Assembly (NCBI GenBank): GCA_905214305.1
Contig: CAJMLK010000070.1
Span: 1-14,343 of the forward strand
DNA length: 14,343 nt
DNA from: an uncultured bacterium
Lineage (GTDB): Bacteria > Desulfobacterota > Desulfovibrionia > Desulfovibrionales > Desulfovibrionaceae
Direction of reading: 5' to 3'
The notes beneath the pieces were generated by a model. That model ran no database searches, was not told the origin of the DNA, and saw only the letters and a list, made by a program, of their open reading frames with translations. The translations under genes were made by a program, and so were the position numbers. Of the stretch, positions 6,606 to 14,209 are shown in pieces; within the stretch, counting starts at the first letter, position 1, and every line of letters starts with the position of its first letter.

Positions 6606-7778
6606 TTACACCTTGGCGGCGGTGCGCAGGTCGGCCACGGCATCGGTGGCTTCCCAGGTGAATTCGGGCAGTTCGCGGCCAAAGTGGCCGTAGCAGGCGC
6701 TCTTCTGGTAGATGGGGCGCTTGAGATCCAGACGTTTGGTGATGAAATAGGGGCGCAGGTCAAAAACTTCGCGTACGGCCTTGGTGAGGATTTCATCAGG
6801 AATTTCGCTGGTTCCCTGCGAGGAAACAAGCACGCTCACGGGCTGGGCCACACCGATGCAGTAGGCGATCTGCACTTCGCATATGGGGGCAAGACCGGCA
6901 GCCACCACGTTCTTGGCAATGTAGCGGCCCATGTATGCTCCGGAGCGGTCAACCTTGGAAGGGTCCTTGCCGGAGAACGCGCCCCCGCCGTGGTGGCCGC
7001 TGCCACCGTAGGTGTCCTGAATGATCTTGCGGCCGGTAAGCCCGCAATCGCCCATGGGACCGCCCACCACAAAGCGTCCGGTGGTGTTGATGAAAATTTC
7101 GCAGTCTTTTTCGTTGAAATAGCCCGAAGGTTCAAGAATGGGGCGGATGACATGCTTTTTCACGGCTTCGGCCACATCGGCCTGACTTGCGCTGGCAGCG
7201 TGCTGCGTAGAAACCACCACGTTGTTGATGCGCACGGGCTTGCCGTCCTGGTACTCAAAAGAAACCTGCGTCTTGCCGTCCGGGCGGAAAAAGTCCACCA
7301 GACCGTCCTTGCGCGCCCTGGCAAGCTGCTGCGAGAGCTGGTGCGCCCAGTAAATGGGGGCAGGCATAAGGGTGGAGGTTTCATTGCAGGCAAAGCCGAA
7401 CATCATGCCCTGGTCGCCGGCGCCCTGATCTTCAGGCTTGGAACGCACAACGCCCTGGGCGATATCAGGGGACTGGTGGCCGATGGTGGAAATGACGGCG
7501 CAGGTCTGCCAGTCAAAGCCCATGTCGGAGCTGTTGTAGCCGATGTTCTTGATGGTTTCGCGCACCACGGTGGGCAGGTCGGCATAGCCGGTAGTGCTGA
7601 TTTCACCGGCGATAACGGCCATGCCCGTGGTGACCAGCGCTTCGCAGGCCACATGGGCGTCCGGGTCCTGAGCCAGCAGGGTGTCCAGCACGGCGTCGGA
7701 TATCTGGTCGGCCACCTTGTCGGGATGGCCTTCGGTAACGGATTCAGAGGTGAAGTAATATTTGCCCTTGGTCTGCAT
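6606..7778 (-). CDS. metK: S-adenosylmethionine synthetase
   Basis: MetK makes S-adenosylmethionine from methionine and ATP in the cytoplasm. The 390-residue protein is full length, with the signature residues visible: EGHPDK (16-21) near the ATP site, the GAGDQGMMFGFA hallmark (119-130), GGPMGDCGLTGRKIIQDTYGG (239-259), and GGGAFSGKDPSKVDRSGAYMGRYIAKN (264-290) carrying the phosphate-binding loop. AAGGAGAA lies six bases before the ATG, a strong ribosome site. It follows panC by 43 bases in the same direction, so the two are probably co-transcribed, with no obvious promoter between. SAM is used by many enzymes including RimO encoded in this window. Confidence 0.97.
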   Translation of the reverse strand: MQTKGKYYFTSESVTEGHPDKVADQISDAVLDTLLAQDPDAHVACEALVTTGMAVIAGEISTTGYADLPTVVRETIKNIGYNSSDMGFDWQTCAVISTIGHQSPDIAQGVVRSKPEDQGAGDQGMMFGFACNETSTLMPAPIYWAHQLSQQLARARKDGLVDFFRPDGKTQVSFEYQDGKPVRINNVVVSTQHAASASQADVAEAVKKHVIRPILEPSGYFNEKDCEIFINTTGRFVVGGPMGDCGLTGRKIIQDTYGGSGHHGGGAFSGKDPSKVDRSGAYMGRYIAKNVVAAGLAPICEVQIAYCIGVAQPVSVLVSSQGTSEIPDEILTKAVREVFDLRPYFITKRLDLKRPIYQKSACYGHFGRELPEFTWEATDAVADLRTAAKV

Positions 7779-7821
7779 GCTGTTCTCCTTGAAGGGACGC
7801 GCGGCAGGCGCGATGTTTTTT

Positions 7822-8670
7822 TTACGAGCGTAAAAGAATATTGTCGATAAGGCGCGCCTTGCCCATGCGCACGGCGCAGGCCATAAGGGCCGGGCCTGTT
7901 ACTTCGTCAAGCGGCTCCAGCGATTCCGGATGCACGATGGTGAGGTAATCCAGACGGCCCAGGGGCAGCAGCTCCGCCCAGCGCCGCAGCACTGCTTCAC
8001 GCAGCAGGGATGCGCTGGTTGCACCCTCGTGGGCCAGATTCTGGGCGTGCAGCAGGGCCTGCCGGATTTCCGGGGCCTGCGCGCGCTCTTCCGGCGAAAG
8101 GTAGACATTGCGCGAGGACAGGGCCAGTCCGTCGGCCTCGCGCACGGTAGGCCGGGTTTCAATGCGCACCGGAAGGTTCAGGTCGCGAACCATGCGCTTG
8201 ATGATGGCCTGCTGTTGCCAGTCTTTCTGGCCGAAAACAGCCACATCGGCGGCGCTCAGCATGAAAAGCTTGAGCACGACGGTGCAGACCCCGCGAAAAT
8301 GCGTGGGACGGCTTTGCCCGCACAGGCCCCTCGACATGTCCGGCACTTCGACCCATGTGGCGTGATCGGCCTCGTACATGCTCCCCGGTTCGGGCATGAA
8401 AATGGCGTCCGCACCGTGGCTGGCGGCAATGGCCGTATCACGCTCGGCATCGCGCGGGTAGGCGGCCAGGTCTTCACCGGGGCCGAACTGGGCCGGGTTG
8501 ACAAAAAGGCTTACCACCATGCGCCGGGCCAGAGTGCGGCCGTGGGCCATGAGGTCTTCATGGCCGGCATGGTAGTAGCCCATGGTGGGCACAAGGGCGA
8601 TGTCGTCCCCGGCCGCATGCCAGGCGCGGCACTGGGCCGCAAGTTGTTGAGGCGTAGTAAATATCTGCAT
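7822..8670 (-). CDS. panC: Pantothenate synthetase (pantoate-beta-alanine ligase)
   Basis: PanC joins pantoate and beta-alanine using ATP through a pantoyl-adenylate, giving pantothenate, the precursor of coenzyme A. The 282-residue protein shows the nucleotidyltransferase-fold motifs in order: PTMGYYHAGH (28-37) with the HxGH ATP motif, SLFVNPAQF (54-62), CTVVLKLF near 129-136 after the HFRG segment (124-127), VFGQKDWQQ (145-153) and READGLALSSRN (177-188), the KMSKS-like loop. The start at 8670 gives the usual MQI-type N-terminus, but no clear Shine-Dalgarno precedes it, so translation may start weakly or from a short leader of about 28 bases. panB and panD are not adjacent; metK follows instead. 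Confidence 0.95.
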   Translation of the reverse strand: MQIFTTPQQLAAQCRAWHAAGDDIALVPTMGYYHAGHEDLMAHGRTLARRMVVSLFVNPAQFGPGEDLAAYPRDAERDTAIAASHGADAIFMPEPGSMYEADHATWVEVPDMSRGLCGQSRPTHFRGVCTVVLKLFMLSAADVAVFGQKDWQQQAIIKRMVRDLNLPVRIETRPTVREADGLALSSRNVYLSPEERAQAPEIRQALLHAQNLAHEGATSASLLREAVLRRWAELLPLGRLDYLTIVHPESLEPLDEVTGPALMACAVRMGKARLIDNILLRS

Positions 8671-8704
8671 ATCAAGGTATTGTGATATAGTTTATGAATG
8701 AACT

Positions 8705-8733
8705 TTTATACACGCACACGGCTTGCTTGTAAA
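8705..8733 (-). promoter_or_regulatory. Promoter of panC-metK
   Basis: On the minus strand TTTACA (8733-8728) and TATAAA (8710-8705) are separated by exactly 17 bases, both close to the sigma-70 consensus. The start would fall near 8698, leaving a leader of about 28 bases before panC. Confidence 0.68.
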
Positions 8734-8763
8734 GGAAAAGTCGGTCGCGCGGAAAGCGCGTGC

Positions 8764-8995
8764 GCAGGGCGCGGCGCGGGCATCGCGTGGCATGGAGCAG
8801 GCGCGGCGCGGGTGCGGGGCCGCACGCGGTAAACAGATTATCCAGTTTTCCGAAGTTCGGCATGGCTCGGGTGCGGGTCCGCACAGGGGCGGGAACATGC
8901 GCAGCCTGAAGGAGGTCCGGCAGCCGCCCGCACCGTGCGCGCTGTGCACGACGCAGGCGCGGCGCTCCTGCGTGTGTTGTCGGCAGCGTCGTGCA
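8764..8995. other. GC-rich, repeat- and hairpin-bearing non-coding block
   Basis: Between the panC promoter and the gene at 9093 I see no convincing gene: open frames on both strands here are low-complexity Arg/Ala/Gly/Cys-rich with no family resemblance. The block contains GCAGG(G)CGCGGCGC three times (8764, 8797, 8953), two copies of a hairpin motif GGGTGCGGG(G/T)CCGCAC (about 8810-8825 and 8869-8884), and a 10-bp perfect stem 8945-8954/8986-8995 that competes with an inner 7-bp stem 8951-8957/8967-8973. It could be a structured RNA, a long 5' leader of the downstream gene, or simply GC-rich spacer. It does not match an RNA family I can name. Confidence 0.45.
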
Positions 8996-9092
8996 GGCAG
9001 GGGACTTGCGCCGGGATGCGTAAACAGGCAACGGGGCATTCCGCCTTGACCGGCTGGCTGGCAGTGGGCATAAGAACTACGGGAGGATTTCC

Positions 9093-9662
9093 ATGCTGAA
9101 ACCCTTTTATCAGGGCAAACTCGACACTTTTTGCGCCATCTACGCCGTGATCAATGCCCTGCGGCTTACCCACAGTATCCGGGTGCTCAAGGCGCGCGAG
9201 ATTTTTAACGAGTCGCTGATGGCTCTTGCGGCTTCCCCCGAGGCTTTCCGCGCCGCTCTGGAGCAGGAAACGGACTATTGCGATCTGGTGGACGGCATGC
9301 TTCGTATGCAGAGTCGCGTCTTTCCATTGGATGTACGCCAGCCCTTCGGCACGGATCAGGACCCTTCATCGGAGCAGGTGTGGGACTGTTTTGACCAGTG
9401 GCTTAATGGTGGTACGCACCGGGCGCTTGTTTTCCGCTTTCTGCGCCACCTTACGCCTGACGGGCCGCCCATGAACCGCCACTGGACAACTGCCGACAGC
9501 CTGAAAAACAATGTGCTGCATCTTTTTGATTGCAGTCATGAGGCCGAGGCTGTGCTCAACGTGCGCAAAGACAGTTTTGTCACCAGCCCACGGTACGTAA
9601 GCCAGGAAAAGCTGCTTTATATTCAGCCAGGGACCATACGTCTTCTGCGCCTGCCCCTTTAG
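9093..9662 (+). CDS. Putative papain-like cysteine peptidase-fold protein, orphan
   Basis: I do not recognise a named family for this 189-residue soluble protein. Its N-terminus, YQGKLDTFCAIYAVINAL (6-23), looks like the active-site helix of papain-like (C39-like) cysteine peptidases: Cys14 as nucleophile and Gln7 in oxyanion-hole position. A later HW (His130-Trp131) in MNRHWTTADSL, followed by LHLFDCS with Asp146, gives a plausible Cys-His-Asp triad on the right strands. There is no signal peptide or membrane segment. GGGAGGA lies seven bases before the ATG. The gene stands alone between a structured 5' block and a repeat element, and its TAG stop is formed by the first bases of that repeat. 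Peptidase, amidase or transglutaminase-like activity is inference; a catalytically dead relative is also possible. Confidence 0.72.
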   Translation: MLKPFYQGKLDTFCAIYAVINALRLTHSIRVLKAREIFNESLMALAASPEAFRAALEQETDYCDLVDGMLRMQSRVFPLDVRQPFGTDQDPSSEQVWDCFDQWLNGGTHRALVFRFLRHLTPDGPPMNRHWTTADSLKNNVLHLFDCSHEAEAVLNVRKDSFVTSPRYVSQEKLLYIQPGTIRLLRLPL

Positions 9663-9808
9663 AGCAGATTAACTTTGAGAATATACATTCTCAAAGTTTA
9701 AGGCACGCTCACTTCGGCGTTTAACCGCGCAGATAAACTGCGCTTACGCCTCCGTAGCGAACGTCTGCTCACGCAGACGCCAGTGCAATTTCAAAGTGAA
9801 ATTGCTCT
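9660..9808. repeat. 150-base multi-hairpin repeat, copy 2
   Basis: Same orientation as the copy at 2276-2425, with two mismatches over 148 bases. One mismatch makes the CGTCTGC/GCAGACG stem (about 9763-9780) perfect in this copy; the other weakens the base of the terminal hairpin. The leading TAG (9660-9662) is the stop codon of the preceding gene. The right end reads CTCTG rather than CTCTA, so a TA target duplication is not obvious here. Confidence 0.93.
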
Positions 9809-10291
9809 GGGACCCCAGCGGGGCAGCGCTTCCGGCGTGCGCGGCATGTATTGTGGCAGGAGGAGCAGATAGAAGGCGACGGGACAGATGCCCCGGAAAT
9901 GGCGGGGATCAGCCCGCTTGCCCGGTGAAGAGGCACGGCTGAAGACCGCCCGTCACGGCTTGTACTGCCAGACGGCAGCCCGGGGCGGCTGAAACTTTTG
10001 CATATGCTTCAGGCTGGAATGCGCTGAGGGCTGTGACAAGGCTCTTGGCGCTGTTTTTTATGGAAAGCGGTTTTCAGGACAGTTTGCCAATGGGATGAAT
10101 TGCCTGTTCTGCAGGGATTTTTTTGAAAATCCTGGCACGAAATGCGCGCAGGCAGGCTTTTGCCTGCTTCGGGCAAGCGTTTCAGGTGTTATGTGCCCTG
10201 AGCATTTTACCTTTGAAAAAATATAAATGCGCGAATGCAGCACTCGCGTGCAGCGCGCCACGTTGTGGCGGCTGCCGCCTTTGCGTCAGCA
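9809..10291. other. Gene-free stretch
   Basis: About 480 bases in which no reading frame on either strand looks like a protein. Small structures seen: GCAGGC-TTTT-GCCTGC at 10152-10167 and GGATTTT/AAAATCC at about 10115-10132. The 10050-10220 part is AT-richer than its surroundings. It may be decayed coding sequence or spacer; nothing supports a specific call. Confidence 0.5.
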
Positions 10292-10330
10292 GGGCAATTA
10301 CAAAGTGAAATTGCCCCAACCTGCTCTAGA
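10292..10330 (-). repeat. Degenerate remnant of the 150-base repeat
   Basis: On the minus strand TAGAGCAG is followed within a few bases by GGGCAATTTCACTTTG and a complementary TAATTGCCC. This joins the left-edge motif to the terminal hairpin of the full repeat, with the middle missing. The TAG is the stop codon of the EAL-domain gene. As a hairpin it could also protect or end that transcript, but no T-run follows. Confidence 0.6.
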
Positions 10331-12575
10331 AGTCGTAGAAGGGCTTTTCGTCGCTGAGGGGCAGGCCCAGGGCACGGGCATCGTTGACCAGCAGGGGATC
10401 CACCCAGAAGGCTTTTTCCTGAATAAAGGAAAGCACCTCAAAGGCGTCTTGATCCAGCGGCTGGGAGTAGTAGAAGCCCTGGGCGCAGTTGCAGCCGCAA
10501 CTGAGCAGAAAGCGGGCCTGATCAAGGGTTTCAACGCCTTCGGCCACGATCTGCATGTGCAGGTCTTTGGCAAGGGCAATGGTGTTTCGGGCCACGATCT
10601 GGCCGCGTTCGTTGTCTGTGCCGTCGCTGATGAAGGCGCGATCCAGCTTGACAATATCGAAAGGCAGGGTGCGCAGGGTGCTTAGCGAGGAATAGCCTGT
10701 GCCGAAATCGTCCATGGAAAAAACAAAACCCTCGGCCTGCAACTGGCACATGATGTGAATGAGGGCGTTTTCATTTTTAAAGAAGGCGCTTTCGGTAAGT
10801 TCCAGTTCGAGCAGGTTGCGCGGCAGGCGGTATTTGCTTGTAAGCTGCACCAGTTTTTTTGTCAGGCCGCCGTCATTAAAATGCAGGCGCGACATGTTTA
10901 CCGAAACGGGCATGGGTTTGTAGCCCTTGTCCAGCCACATGCGCAGGCTCTGGCAGGTGAGATCCCAGATGTATTCATCGAGCCGCACAATAAAGCCGTT
11001 GCGCTCGAAAAGCGGCACAAAACGGCCGGGCAGGATCAGCCCGTCGTGCGGGTGCTGCCAGCGTACAAGGGCTTCAGCCCCCACGATACGGCCGCTGGAG
11101 AGCTCTACCTTGGGTTGCAGGTAAAGTTTGAACTGCTTTTGCTCCAGCGCATGGTACATCTGGTCGGTAATATAGCTTTCGTCATGCAGGCGCTGGCGTA
11201 GCGCGTTGTCATAAAAGGCATAGTTGGCAAGGTCGCTGCCCTTGATGGTTTTTTGCGCCAGATAGGCCCAGTCGCAGAGCACATGGGCCGGGGTGCGGCG
11301 ATTTTCTACCTGGCAGACGCCGAAGAAGAGCTTGACCCTGAACGTGTCGGAATAGTGCTCAAGCCTGCGTGAAAGAAAATGGATGAAGCTTGTAATCCGG
11401 TTGAGGTCGCCGGTGACGCACACGGCAAAAACGTCGGCCGTCAGGCGGGCATAAGCCTCGCGGCTGGTATCAATGCGCTGGCGGATAAGGCGGGCGATGG
11501 CCCGTAGAAGGCGGTTGCCTTCTTCAAGGCTGAATGCCTCGTTGATGGCCTTGAAGCCCGCCACGTCAAAACGCAGGATGGCATAGGGTTCTGTGGGATA
11601 TTCGCGCAGCAGCGCTTCAACTTTTTCAAAAAAGGTCTGGGTATTGTAGGCCCCGGTAAGGGGGTCGTGCTCGGCGCGCAGGCGCAGGGCCTGTTCCGTG
11701 CGGGTAGTGGCGTCCACATCGTTGATGGTTCCGATGTAGCGATCCCCCGGAGCTTCGTCCGCCAGGCAGGTATAGGTGACCTTGCACCAGATGAACTGTC
11801 CGTCGCGGCGGCGCAGGCGCAGGGTCATTTCGCCGGAGCGTATGCCCAGAGCCATGCGCGCAAGGCAGGTGTCAAAGGCGGCACTGTCGCCGTTGAACAG
11901 GACATTGTCCTCGCGCCAGACATCAAAGGGAATGCGGCCATCGTAGTTTCCGGCCAGCAGTTCGCCAATGCGGGGGCTGATGTAGGTCAGGTCATTGTTG
12001 CGCCACTCGAATACCAGGGTGCGCGTATGGTCCACCACGGCCTTGTAGCGCAGATTGTCGAGCTTTTGCTGCTGGAGAAGCTCGTTTTCGCGCGCGATGG
12101 TGGCGGCGCGTTTGAGTTCGTCCACATCCTGCACGCAGACAAGATACACAAAATGACCGCCGGGCTGGCGAACGGGAAAAGCCGTGATGCGCGTCCAGCG
12201 GTAGCTCATGTTGCGGCATTTTCTGCGCATATCGAGGGTGGAAAAAGGCTGGCCGTTTTTTTCAAGATCCCGGCGGGCCAGGGGGTCCCAGAAACGCAGC
12301 AGCGCATCGTGGTCGTCCGGGTGGACAAGCTTGGTCAGGGCCTCATTAAAGAGGCCAGACAGGGTAAGCCCGGCAGACGGCGGCAGAAAGATATCGTCGC
12401 TTCTGTAGAGCTCACGCGCCTGATTTTTTTTAAAATCCAGAAGATATATTTCGGCGTAGACGCTTCGCAGCACGCCCGAGTAGCACTGCTCTTCCATCCT
12501 GCCGCTTGAAAGGCATTTCATGGGAGCTACAGCGAAGTCTTTTTTGATATCGGTTTTGGTGGGTTTGTTTTTCAT
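10326..12575 (-). CDS. PAS-PAS-GGDEF-EAL protein, probable c-di-GMP phosphodiesterase
   Basis: The 749-residue protein has two PAS-like sensor regions (about 30-155, with VHPDD at 84-88, and 170-290 ending in IGTINDVDA), a GGDEF domain (about 295-455, HDPLTGAYN at 303-311) and an EAL domain (about 475-720). The GGDEF motif is replaced by TADVF (379-383), so cyclase activity is unlikely. The EAL domain keeps its catalytic features: EAL at 501-503, ELELTES (589-595), DDFGTGYSS (622-630), KLDRAFI (643-649), VAEGVET (677-683) and QGFYYSQP (699-706), so it probably hydrolyses c-di-GMP. No membrane segment is visible, so it is likely cytosolic. The frame is open to 12719; ATG 12575 is preferred because a TTGACA promoter element lies between, but no good Shine-Dalgarno is present, so the start is uncertain. 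Confidence 0.9.
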   Translation of the reverse strand: MKNKPTKTDIKKDFAVAPMKCLSSGRMEEQCYSGVLRSVYAEIYLLDFKKNQARELYRSDDIFLPPSAGLTLSGLFNEALTKLVHPDDHDALLRFWDPLARRDLEKNGQPFSTLDMRRKCRNMSYRWTRITAFPVRQPGGHFVYLVCVQDVDELKRAATIARENELLQQQKLDNLRYKAVVDHTRTLVFEWRNNDLTYISPRIGELLAGNYDGRIPFDVWREDNVLFNGDSAAFDTCLARMALGIRSGEMTLRLRRRDGQFIWCKVTYTCLADEAPGDRYIGTINDVDATTRTEQALRLRAEHDPLTGAYNTQTFFEKVEALLREYPTEPYAILRFDVAGFKAINEAFSLEEGNRLLRAIARLIRQRIDTSREAYARLTADVFAVCVTGDLNRITSFIHFLSRRLEHYSDTFRVKLFFGVCQVENRRTPAHVLCDWAYLAQKTIKGSDLANYAFYDNALRQRLHDESYITDQMYHALEQKQFKLYLQPKVELSSGRIVGAEALVRWQHPHDGLILPGRFVPLFERNGFIVRLDEYIWDLTCQSLRMWLDKGYKPMPVSVNMSRLHFNDGGLTKKLVQLTSKYRLPRNLLELELTESAFFKNENALIHIMCQLQAEGFVFSMDDFGTGYSSLSTLRTLPFDIVKLDRAFISDGTDNERGQIVARNTIALAKDLHMQIVAEGVETLDQARFLLSCGCNCAQGFYYSQPLDQDAFEVLSFIQEKAFWVDPLLVNDARALGLPLSDEKPFYDF

Positions 12576-12599
12576 AAGCAACGCTTGTTTGGTTGCGCA

Positions 12600-12628
12600 C
12601 GGATACGGCGCTGACGCCGAGCTGTCAA
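12600..12628 (-). promoter_or_regulatory. Candidate promoter of the EAL-domain gene
   Basis: On the minus strand a perfect TTGACA (12628-12623) is followed after 17 bases by TATCCG (12605-12600). The -35 is consensus, the -10 weak. Start near 12593, leader about 18 bases. The same 137-base region must also carry the divergent rimO promoter, which I could not pick out. Confidence 0.45.
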
Positions 12629-12712
12629 GTTTTGAGCCTAGCACCGGCCCCGACGTTTTGCAAATGAACCGCACTGATGACAAGTCGCAGGCACATCTGT
12701 AGGATGCCCCAC

Positions 12713-14041
12713 ATGACAAGTGGAAACAAACAGAAAAAAATCAAGGTCTGGTCGTTGAGTTTGGGGTGTCCCAAGAACAGGGTCGACAGCGAGCGCCTGC
12801 TCGGTTCGTTGGGCGTGCCTGTGAGCCATGTGGAGCACATGGGCCGCGCAGACCTTGTATTTATAAATACTTGCGGGTTTATTGATCCCGCCGTGCGCGA
12901 GTCCGTGCGTGCCGTTCTGGATGCGGGCCAGCGTCTTGGCCGGTGCAGAAAAAAACCCCTGCTGGCCGTGGGTGGTTGCATGGTCGGTCGGTACGGCGCG
13001 GAAAATCTGGCTGAAGACCTGCCGGAAGTGGACCTGTGGCTGCCTACGGCGGATCTGGAGCGCTGGCCCGCTATGGTGGCCTCGGCGCTGGCCCTGCCTC
13101 CGCCGCCCGCGCGCATGCCCGGTGGCGGCAGGCTGCTTTCCACCGGGCCTTCGTATGCCTGGCTCAAGGTGGGCGAAGGCTGCCGCCACAAGTGCGCCTT
13201 CTGCACCATCCCCTCCATCAGGGGAGGGCTGCATTCGCTTTCTGCCGAACATATCGTGGACGAGGCCCGCGCCCTGCTCGGGCAGGGGGTGCGCGAACTG
13301 GCCCTGGTGGCACAGGACCTGACCGCCTGGGGTGCTGACCTGGGCATGAAAAACGGCCTTCCCTCCCTGCTGGAAAAACTTGCCGCGCTGGACGGTCTGG
13401 CCTGGCTGCGCCTGCTTTATCTGTACCCCAGCGGGGTGACCCCGGAGCTTCTTGCCCTTATCCGCGATACCGGTGCGCCGCTTTTGCCCTATCTGGATAT
13501 TCCTCTGCAGCATGCCCATCCCGATGTGCTTTCCCGCATGGGCAGGCCTTTTGCGGGCAATCCCCGGCGGGTGCTCGACACCGTGCGGCAAATTTTGCCG
13601 CAAGCGGCCCTGCGCACCACGTTTATTGTGGGCTACCCCGGCGAGACGGAAGAACAGTTTGAAAGCCTGTGCCGCTTTGTGGAAGAAAGCGCCTTCCAGC
13701 ACGTGGGGGTCTTTGCCTATCAGGCCGAAGACGGCACTGTGGCGGCTACCCTGCCGGATCAGGTCCCGGATGAAGTCAGGCAATGGCGGCGCGATACGCT
13801 TATGGACTTGCAGGCGGATATCAGCGAGCGCCTGCTGGCGGCGCATGTGGGCAGCCGCATGCAGGTGCTGGTGGATGCGCCGCATCCCGAATGGCCGGGC
13901 CTGCACAGCGGCCGCGTGTGGCTTCAGGCCCCGGAGGTGGACGGTATCACCTATGTGAGCGGGCCGGGCGTTGCGCCGGGAGCGTTGGTGGAGTGTGATA
14001 TTGTGGAAAGTACCGAGTATGATCTGACCGCGCTGGCTTAG
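12713..14041 (+). CDS. rimO: Ribosomal protein S12 methylthiotransferase RimO
   Basis: RimO is a radical SAM enzyme that adds a methylthio group to an aspartate of ribosomal protein S12. The 442-residue protein has the family length and layout: N-terminal methylthiotransferase domain beginning SLSLGCPKNRVDSE (14-27) with cluster cysteines C19, C54 and C89; radical SAM core with CRHKCAFC (157-164), the CX3CX2C cluster motif; LYLYPSGVTPELL (235-247), PYLDIPLQHAHPDVLSRMGR (259-278) and FIVGYPGETEEQF (304-316); and a C-terminal TRAM-like domain (about 375-435). The SLGCPKNRVDSE wording separates it from MiaB. ATGs at 12677 and 12704 are in frame upstream, but 12713 has AGGA at 12701-12704 at good spacing and gives the usual length. 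Confidence 0.94.
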   Translation: MTSGNKQKKIKVWSLSLGCPKNRVDSERLLGSLGVPVSHVEHMGRADLVFINTCGFIDPAVRESVRAVLDAGQRLGRCRKKPLLAVGGCMVGRYGAENLAEDLPEVDLWLPTADLERWPAMVASALALPPPPARMPGGGRLLSTGPSYAWLKVGEGCRHKCAFCTIPSIRGGLHSLSAEHIVDEARALLGQGVRELALVAQDLTAWGADLGMKNGLPSLLEKLAALDGLAWLRLLYLYPSGVTPELLALIRDTGAPLLPYLDIPLQHAHPDVLSRMGRPFAGNPRRVLDTVRQILPQAALRTTFIVGYPGETEEQFESLCRFVEESAFQHVGVFAYQAEDGTVAATLPDQVPDEVRQWRRDTLMDLQADISERLLAAHVGSRMQVLVDAPHPEWPGLHSGRVWLQAPEVDGITYVSGPGVAPGALVECDIVESTEYDLTALA

Positions 14042-14128
14042 CCGGGGGTGCACGGCCAGCGCCGTATGCTTCGGCGCAGAATTTCGCAACATCCGCTGCC
14101 TGAAGCGTCGCGAGATGTTTTTTGAGAT

Positions 14129-14163
14129 AAATATCCCCGGAGGAGTACCCCCGGGGATATTTT
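14129..14163. terminator. Bidirectional terminator between rimO and flagellin
   Basis: A 12-bp perfect stem (AAATATCCCCGG 14129-14140 with its complement 14151-14162, 10-base loop) ends in a T stretch on both strands. It lies 87 bases after the rimO stop and 47 bases after the flagellin stop, as expected for convergent genes. Confidence 0.82.
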
Positions 14164-14209
14164 GTGTGCGTGCCGAGGCACGCCTCAACCAGTCAGCCCG
14201 GCTGCCGTC

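Noticed and set aside
6282..7850. Plus-strand open frame of 522 codons across metK
   Set aside because: Antisense shadow of metK; no recognisable protein and no ribosome site.
8905..8935. AGGTCCGGCAGCC string resembling part of the SRP RNA core
   Set aside because: The diagnostic GGTCAGGTCCGGAAGGAAGCAG core is not present and the flanking pairing does not match a 4.5S RNA.
8692..9039. Minus-strand and plus-strand frames of 108-119 codons between panC and the gene at 9093
   Set aside because: Products are Arg/Cys/Ala/Pro-rich, mutually overlapping and without ribosome sites or family resemblance; the region is better described as non-coding.
9660..9808. TA target-site duplication of an IS630/mariner-type element
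   Set aside because: Copy 1 is flanked by TA at both ends but copy 2 ends in CTCTG, so a TA duplication cannot be claimed from these two copies.
12638..14188. Minus-strand open frame of 516 codons across rimO
   Set aside because: Antisense shadow of rimO, which has intact radical SAM motifs; the shadow product is low-complexity and His/Arg/Gln-rich.
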